Assembly: GCA_013813215.1 (NCBI GenBank)
Contig: JACCSC010000105.1
Span: forward strand, 1-9,498
DNA: 9,498 bases
Source: Geodermatophilaceae bacterium
GTDB lineage: Bacteria > Actinomycetota > Actinomycetes > Mycobacteriales > Geodermatophilaceae
Reading direction: 5' to 3'
This document shows, piece by piece, positions 5,679-9,498 of the stretch (position 1 is its first letter; every line of letters begins with the position of its first letter). A program made the translations under genes and the position numbers. The notes under the pieces are model-generated. The model searched no databases, had not been told where the DNA came from, and saw only the letters and a program-made list of their open reading frames with translations.

Positions 5679-6629
5679 ATGGCGACGACCTCGGCCCGGC
5701 TGCTGAACCTGCTCTCGCTGCTGCAGGCCCGCCGCGACTGGCCCGGCCTGCAGCTGGCACAGCGCCTGGAGGTGAGCCCACGCACGGTGCGCCGCGACGT
5801 GGACCGGCTGCGCGATCTCGGCTATCCGGTGCGGGCGACCAAGGGGCCCGACGGCGGGTACCGGCTGGACGCCGGCGCGGAGCTGCCGCCGCTGCTGTTC
5901 GACGACGAGCAGGCGGTGGCCGTCGCGCTCGCCCTGCAGACCGCCACCACGACGGTGGGCGGCATCGAGGAGGCCGCCCTACGGGCGCTGGCCACCGTCC
6001 GGCAGGTGATGCCGGCCCGGCTGCGGCAGCGGGTCGACGCCCTGCAGGTCACCACCGTGGGCCGGACCTCGCGCCGGATGCCGCGGGTCGACACCGCGCA
6101 GCTGTTGGCGATCGGGGTGGCGGTACGGGCGCGGGAGGTGCTGCGCTTCGCCTACGGCTCGGATGCCGAAGCACCGCCGCGCCGGGCTGAACCACACCAC
6201 CTGGTGACGTGGGGCGGCCGTTGGTACGTCGTGGCCTGGGACCTGGACCGGGTGGACTGGCGGACGTTCCGGGTCGACCGGATGACGCCACGCGTGCCGA
6301 CGGGGCCGCGGTTCACCCCCCGCGAGCTGCCCGCCCCGGACGTGGCGACGTACATCTCTGCGAAGTTCGAACGGTCGTCGGCCTGGCCGTGCGAAGGCGA
6401 GGTCGTCCTGGCCGCCCCGGCCGCGCACGTCGCCCGCTGGATCCGCGGCTCGGGCGTGGTCGAGTCGCTAGGCCCGTCCCGGTGCCGGGTGCGGCTGGGC
6501 TCGTGGTCCTGGGCGGGACTCGCGGCGACCGTCGGGATGTTCGACGTGGAGCTGGAGATCGTCGGGCCGCCGGAGCTACGGGCGGCCGCCGCGGAACTGG
6601 CCCGCCGGTACGCCGCCGCCTGCGCCTGA
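5679..6629 (+). CDS. WYL-domain transcriptional regulator (YafY/HTH_11 type)
   Basis: This 316-residue cytosolic regulator has an N-terminal winged helix (about 5-65, with VSPRTVRRDVDRLRDLGYPV at 32-51 as the recognition helix and wing entry), a linker region (70-130) and a WYL ligand-sensing domain. The WYL core is RRAEPHHLVTWGGRWYVVAW (168-187), with W182-Y183-V184 at the name-giving position, followed by WRTFRVDRM (194-202) carrying the conserved arginines. A C-terminal WCX extension completes the usual length. It is divergent from the DrrA/DrrB-type exporter operon, the common setting in which YafY-type proteins repress or activate their neighbours and themselves. The ATG at 5679 has only a weak GTAGG three bases upstream, so the mRNA may be leaderless or nearly so. 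The ligand is unknown. Confidence 0.93.
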   Translation: MATTSARLLNLLSLLQARRDWPGLQLAQRLEVSPRTVRRDVDRLRDLGYPVRATKGPDGGYRLDAGAELPPLLFDDEQAVAVALALQTATTTVGGIEEAALRALATVRQVMPARLRQRVDALQVTTVGRTSRRMPRVDTAQLLAIGVAVRAREVLRFAYGSDAEAPPRRAEPHHLVTWGGRWYVVAWDLDRVDWRTFRVDRMTPRVPTGPRFTPRELPAPDVATYISAKFERSSAWPCEGEVVLAAPAAHVARWIRGSGVVESLGPSRCRVRLGSWSWAGLAATVGMFDVELEIVGPPELRAAAAELARRYAAACA

Positions 6630-6673
6630 TCTGTGCGTGATCACTGCCTGTGGGTGATGCCAGCGCATGGCGG

Positions 6674-6679
6674 CATGCT
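6674..6679 (+). promoter_or_regulatory. Possible -10 element for a leaderless 2H phosphoesterase mRNA
   Basis: CATGCT ends 6 bases before the GTG at 6686, the spacing of a leaderless actinobacterial promoter. It differs from the TANNNT consensus at the first base and I see no -35 element, so this is a weak call. Confidence 0.25.
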
Positions 6680-6685
6680 GGGTCG

Positions 6686-7207
6686 GTGACTTTCGTTGTG
6701 GGGCAGACTGGCGTCGTCGTACCGGTGCCGGCCGCCGACCCGCTCGTGTCGCGGTGGCGGGACCGCTTCGACCCGGCGGCCGCGTCCGGCGTACCGCCGC
6801 ACGTCACCATCGTCTACCCGTTCGTCCCCGTCGACGTGCTCACCGCGGACGACCTGGCCGACCTGCGAGCCCTCGCGGCCGCTCGAGCCCGGTTCACCGT
6901 GAGCTTCCGGTCCTGCGCTCGGTTTCCCGGCGTGCTGTACCTCGAGCCGAGCCCCGACGGCCCGTTCCGGCAGCTCACCGCCGACCTGGTCACACGCTGG
7001 CCGGAGGCCCCGCCGTACGGCGGTGTGTTCCCCGACGTCGTCCCGCACCTGACGGTCACCGACGGCGCCCGGGAGGAGGACTCCCGGGAAGCGGAGCAGG
7101 CGATCACCGCCGGGCTGCCCCTCACCTGTGCCGTCGACCGGCTGGAGCTGGTGGTCTTCGACGGCGAGCGCTGGGCGGGACAGGCGAGCTTCCCGCTCGG
7201 CCGCTAG
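6686..7207 (+). CDS. 2H phosphoesterase, 2'-5' RNA ligase-like protein
   Basis: This is a 173-residue protein of the 2H phosphoesterase superfamily (LigT, cyclic phosphodiesterase, YjcG-like). Two H-x-T motifs define the active site: H39-V-T41 in PPHVTIVYPF and H121-L-T123 in VVPHLTVTDG, the right spacing for the duplicated fold. Family members hydrolyse 2',3'-cyclic phosphates or cyclic nucleotide ends, or ligate 2'-5' RNA in vitro; the substrate here is unknown. The start is uncertain. GTG at 6686 is preferred because the conserved part begins shortly after it with VVVPVP and a possible leaderless promoter precedes it; GTG at 6650 would add 12 residues and GTG at 6698 would remove 4. No start has a good ribosome site. 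The gene stands alone on this strand, 56 bases after the WYL gene, and converges on the lipoprotein gene 6 bases away. Confidence 0.85.
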   Translation: MTFVVGQTGVVVPVPAADPLVSRWRDRFDPAAASGVPPHVTIVYPFVPVDVLTADDLADLRALAAARARFTVSFRSCARFPGVLYLEPSPDGPFRQLTADLVTRWPEAPPYGGVFPDVVPHLTVTDGAREEDSREAEQAITAGLPLTCAVDRLELVVFDGERWAGQASFPLGR

Positions 7208-7213
7208 CAGGGC

Positions 7214-8527
7214 TCACGCCTCGGCCTGGGTCACCTCGATGCGCAGGTTGGGGAAGTTCAGCGCCGGGCCGGTCGTCGGGCCGGTGAAGACCAGGTCGAC
7301 GTTGTTCACCAACCAGCGCATGGTGGCCGTGAGCGGATCGGTCGGTGCTTCGTCGCGGCCGAGCGCCACGGTCCAACCACCGGCCAGGCAGGCGACACCC
7401 AAGCCCGCCGAGGTCCGGAACAGCCGGCCGATCTGCTCCGGGGTCTGCACCGGTTGTCTCGTCTGCTGGGCGAGTTGGGTGGCGCAGTCCTCGGTCGCGA
7501 AGGCGGTGCGCAGCAGCCCCGCTGTTGCCCCCGGATCGGGTACGCCGCCGAACCACGCCAGCTTCAGAGTGAAGGTCGTCATCACGTCGACGGCATAGTC
7601 GATCCCGGTGGCGACCGTGGCGCGGGCGTCGGGAGACAGCCGCAGGGTCGCCTTGCGGTTGGGCAGGATGCCCAGCCGCAGCCCGAGGCCCGGGGCGAGG
7701 AGCAGGCGCGTGCGCCCTTCGTTCACCTCAGCCGGGCGCAGCGGCACCGCGGACACCAGGTCGAGAACCGCTTGCAGGGCGGGATCGGCGGTCCCGGTCG
7801 GCTCGACGCTCCATCGAGTCGGGATGTCGGCAGCGACGATCGAGCCGCGATCTCCCACCACGGCCAGCTCTGGTGCACCGTCCCGGACTCCGACGCAGGC
7901 CCCGACCACGAGGGCCTCGGAGGTCTCGACAGTGATCCGGTTCGCGGCCAGATCGCCCTGGCAGACCGGAGCCACGGCGCCGACGGATTCGGCGAGCACC
8001 CGGTCGAGCAGTCCGCGGGACAGGGTGGCCAGCCGGTCGACGTCGACCCGGAACCCGGCGTACATGCCGGCTTGCTGCACCGTCCCCGTGAGCCGGGCCG
8101 GGTCGCCGCCGTACGTCGAGCGGACCGGCAACCACCGGTCCTGCCCGGGCTCGAAGCGGCCGAGCAGGACCGCTTCCGGCGACTGTCCCTTCGGTGGCGT
8201 GGCCAGGCTGAGGGTCCCGCCGGCGGCGAAACTCGTTCCCCGGAGCACGATCTCGTACGCCGGCCCGCTGAACTCCAGCCCCTCGGGTGGGTCGGCGGAC
8301 GGGTCGACGGGACTCGCCGTCACGAGTCCCGGTTGGGATACGGCGCCGGGCGGGAGGGTCAGCGTCGAGCCGCTCTCCAGGTCGAACGTCGTCTCGCGGT
8401 CGGGGGTGACGGCCGTGCCCGACACGGCCCCAGAGCCGCTGACCGACATGTCGCAGGCGGTCAGCAGGGCGGTGAGGGCGAGGGCCACGACGAGTGGTCG
8501 TCGTGCCGGCGTGTGCGGCTTGGCCAA
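7214..8527 (-). CDS. Secreted lipoprotein of unknown function
   Basis: This 437-residue protein has a lipoprotein signal peptide: basic start with RR at 9-10, hydrophobic stretch 11-22, and lipobox L22-T-A-C25, so it should be lipidated and held on the outer face of the membrane. After a short Ser/Gly/Thr linker (28-45), a beta-rich segment follows: residues 47-115 with TLTLPPGAV (55-63), reminiscent of ZU5-like or Ig-like secreted modules, though I cannot name a family. The rest (about 160-437) is unrecognised. Four cysteines in the mature part (189, 211, 348, 380) could form two disulfides. The start is TTG at 8527, since a stop codon at 8540-8542 closes the frame upstream and no ATG precedes the signal peptide. 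Only a weak G-rich run precedes it. The TPR gene lies 52 bases upstream on the same strand. No function is assigned. Confidence 0.85.
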   Translation of the reverse strand: MAKPHTPARRPLVVALALTALLTACDMSVSGSGAVSGTAVTPDRETTFDLESGSTLTLPPGAVSQPGLVTASPVDPSADPPEGLEFSGPAYEIVLRGTSFAAGGTLSLATPPKGQSPEAVLLGRFEPGQDRWLPVRSTYGGDPARLTGTVQQAGMYAGFRVDVDRLATLSRGLLDRVLAESVGAVAPVCQGDLAANRITVETSEALVVGACVGVRDGAPELAVVGDRGSIVAADIPTRWSVEPTGTADPALQAVLDLVSAVPLRPAEVNEGRTRLLLAPGLGLRLGILPNRKATLRLSPDARATVATGIDYAVDVMTTFTLKLAWFGGVPDPGATAGLLRTAFATEDCATQLAQQTRQPVQTPEQIGRLFRTSAGLGVACLAGGWTVALGRDEAPTDPLTATMRWLVNNVDLVFTGPTTGPALNFPNLRIEVTQAEA

Positions 8528-8557
8528 CCCCGTCCCCCGTCAGCGTGGCGAAAGGGC

Positions 8558-8563
8558 ATCGTA
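8558..8563 (-). promoter_or_regulatory. Possible -10 element upstream of the lipoprotein gene
   Basis: TACGAT on the minus strand matches TANNNT and would give an mRNA leader of about 25 bases before the TTG at 8527. No recognisable -35 element stands 16-18 bases upstream. It borders a short inverted repeat (ACGGC/GCCGT around 8563-8575) just after the TPR stop codon. Confidence 0.25.
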
Positions 8564-8579
8564 CGGCGACGCCGTGCGA

Positions 8580-9083
8580 TCAGGCGTCGTGGCGGTCCAG
8601 CAGGGCCGCGGCGTAGCGGGCAACCGAACGGTTGTAGCGCGGGAGGTAGCCCGCGATCGCCTGGAGGGCGCAGGCCAGCCCTTCCCGTTCGCGGCCGAGG
8701 TCGGCGAGGACGAGGGCGCGGAAGGTGGCGACCGCGGCGTCGAGGTCGTCGGTGGTGCGCCGCGACTCCTCCTCCAGCAGCCGCAGGGCCGCCTCCGGCT
8801 CGCCGAGATTGCGCCGCGAGCTGGCCAGCTGGATGACCGCGCGACGACGGCGGGGGCCTTGCAGACTGTTGGCGAGCGCCTGCTCGTAGAGCGGTACGGC
8901 GAGGTCGGGGTGCCCGGTCGAGTCGTAGGCGCCCGCCCGCTCGAACAGGCCGACCGGGTGGTCTGCGGGCAGCTGACCGGTCAGGTCGAGCACTGCGGCC
9001 AGGAACTCGTCCTCCGGCAGGTCGTCGATGCTGGCCAGGACCACGGACAGCCGGTCTTCCCACTGTGCGTCGGGTGTATCCAT
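8580..9083 (-). CDS. Tetratricopeptide repeat (TPR_5-type) protein
   Basis: This 167-residue all-helical protein contains about three TPR units: 46-72 (LFERAGAYDSTGHPDLAVPL and on), 83-106 (VIQLASSRRNLGEPEAALRL and on) and 115-143 (FRALVLADLGREREGLACAL). The run GPRRRRAVIQLASSRRNLGE (76-95) is characteristic of the small actinobacterial and firmicute TPR_5 proteins. TPR folds bind partner proteins or peptides; no catalytic residues or membrane segments are visible, so it is likely a cytosolic scaffold. The ATG at 9083 is preceded at leaderless spacing by GATACT (9091-9096) and by no good ribosome site. The broken DUF5655-like gene lies 40 bases upstream and the lipoprotein 52 bases downstream, both on the same strand; partners are unknown. 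Confidence 0.85.
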   Translation of the reverse strand: MDTPDAQWEDRLSVVLASIDDLPEDEFLAAVLDLTGQLPADHPVGLFERAGAYDSTGHPDLAVPLYEQALANSLQGPRRRRAVIQLASSRRNLGEPEAALRLLEEESRRTTDDLDAAVATFRALVLADLGREREGLACALQAIAGYLPRYNRSVARYAAALLDRHDA

Positions 9084-9090
9084 GCCGCCC

Positions 9091-9096
9091 AGTATC
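9091..9096 (-). promoter_or_regulatory. Candidate -10 element for a leaderless TPR gene mRNA
   Basis: On the minus strand GATACT stands 7 bases before the ATG at 9083, which would place transcription start on or next to the A of the start codon. No ribosome site is present, which agrees with a leaderless message. No clear -35 element is visible. Confidence 0.4.
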
Positions 9097-9123
9097 GGGG
9101 CGCCGAGTCTCTCGGTCCCTCGC

Positions 9124-9460
9124 TCAGCGCAGTCCGGGACCGACGGTCTCCCACGCCTGCGTGATCAGCTCGCGCAGTGCGTCGTCGAACTGCTCGCGCT
9201 CGCGCAGGGTGAGTCGATGCATGACGACCTTCTTCGAGGTCGGGAAGGTCGTGCGCAACATCGGATGCGTGGCCTCCCGCTGCAGCTCGACTCCGATCTC
9301 GAGGTAGTGGCTCTTGATGTAGCCGGAGGTGAAGATGCGCTTGCGCGCGCACGCGCTCCTCGGTGTCAGGGAGGCTGCGACCGAAGTCGCGGTAGACCGT
9401 GAGGAGGGCCAGGTCGTCATCGGACAGACCGCCGGTCAGCGCTTCCCAGGTCGACTCCAC
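9124..9460 (-). pseudogene. Frame-disrupted gene with DUF5655-like C-terminus
   Basis: Two coding-like pieces in different frames join here. The first, from the GTG at 9460, reads MESTWEALTGGLSDDDLALL, then TVYRDFGRSLPDTEERVRA, and should leave its frame near 9345. The second reads KRIFTSGYIKSHYLEIGVEL from 9342, continues with HPMLRTTFPTSKKVVMHRL and ends FDDALRELITQAWETVGPGL-R at the TGA (9124-9126). Both pieces have G/C-rich third positions; the out-of-frame continuations do not read like protein. One base too many in the alternating GC run at 9343-9355 explains the break. The C-terminal pattern (hydrophobic strand, H-P, H-R-L, D-D-x-L, A-W) resembles DUF5655, a domain of unknown function. 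The first piece could also be the helical tail of a MarR-type regulator. An in-frame TAG (9485-9487) lies upstream and the GTG has no ribosome site, so the true start is unclear. A sequencing error is as likely as a real pseudogene. Confidence 0.55.
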
Positions 9461-9498
9461 TATGTCGTTGTCTCGGCGTGCGATCTAGTTCTGGACCA

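Noticed and set aside
7199..7226. Inverted repeat GGCCG/CGGCC spanning the convergent stop codons
   Set aside because: The stem has only five base pairs with an 18-base loop, too weak to call a terminator in GC-rich DNA.
7454..9164. Long plus-strand open frames of over 450 codons opposite the lipoprotein and TPR genes
   Set aside because: They read as Arg/Ser/Gly/Ala-rich low-complexity protein, as expected for antisense frames of high-GC genes, and oppose genes with a lipobox, TPR units and normal codon use.
1..9498. CRISPR arrays, tRNA or rRNA genes, insertion sequences, prophage or toxin-antitoxin modules
   Set aside because: I saw no regularly spaced repeats, no cloverleaf or rRNA-like segments, no transposase or integrase protein motifs and no small paired toxin-antitoxin frames.

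Overview
The window comes from a high-GC actinobacterial chromosome. Third codon positions are strongly G/C, GTG and TTG starts are used, and several genes look leaderless. A DrrA/DrrB-type exporter sits divergent to a WYL regulator, and the gene styles (HTH_42 protein, TPR_5 protein, ferritin-VIT fusion) fit Streptomyces or Micromonosporaceae-like bacteria. Micromonosporaceae is my guess from overall style; there is no marker gene to prove it. I see no rRNA, tRNA, CRISPR array, insertion sequence or phage gene. No stretch over about 100 bases lacks a gene.

Left part, plus strand (1-3177). The window opens inside a YcaQ/AlkZ-type winged-helix DNA glycosylase gene whose 5' end is cut off. A TspO/MBR-like membrane protein follows. 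After a 32-base gap comes a two-domain protein: an N-terminal ferritin-like di-iron domain fused to a VIT1/CCC1 iron transporter domain, the architecture of membrane-bound ferritin MbfA. The tight spacing suggests that the TspO-like and MbfA-like proteins are co-expressed in tetrapyrrole/iron handling. A cluster of small hairpins (3174-3233) separates this block from the convergent genes to its right.

Centre (3255-6629). Three minus-strand genes form a likely operon read from right to left: an ABC ATPase (GTG start at 5585), an ABC-2 permease overlapping it by an ATGA junction, and a DinB-fold protein 25 bases further on. A WYL-domain regulator of the YafY type is divergent from the operon. 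The 93-base divergent intergenic region carries an inverted repeat (5633-5651) that is a good operator candidate. Together this reads as a regulator-controlled export and detoxification cassette.

Right part (6686-9498). A small 2H phosphoesterase (2'-5' RNA ligase-like) on the plus strand converges, 6 bases apart, on a minus-strand lipoprotein of unknown function. Upstream of the lipoprotein on the same strand lie a TPR protein and then a short gene with a DUF5655-like C-terminal half, whose reading frame is broken by a single-base shift near 9343-9355.

I did not find a clearly undescribed biological system. The points most worth a second look are the TspO/MbfA pairing, the WYL-ABC-DinB cassette with its operator candidate, the frameshifted gene at the right edge, and a perfect 20-base palindrome inside the VIT domain coding region.
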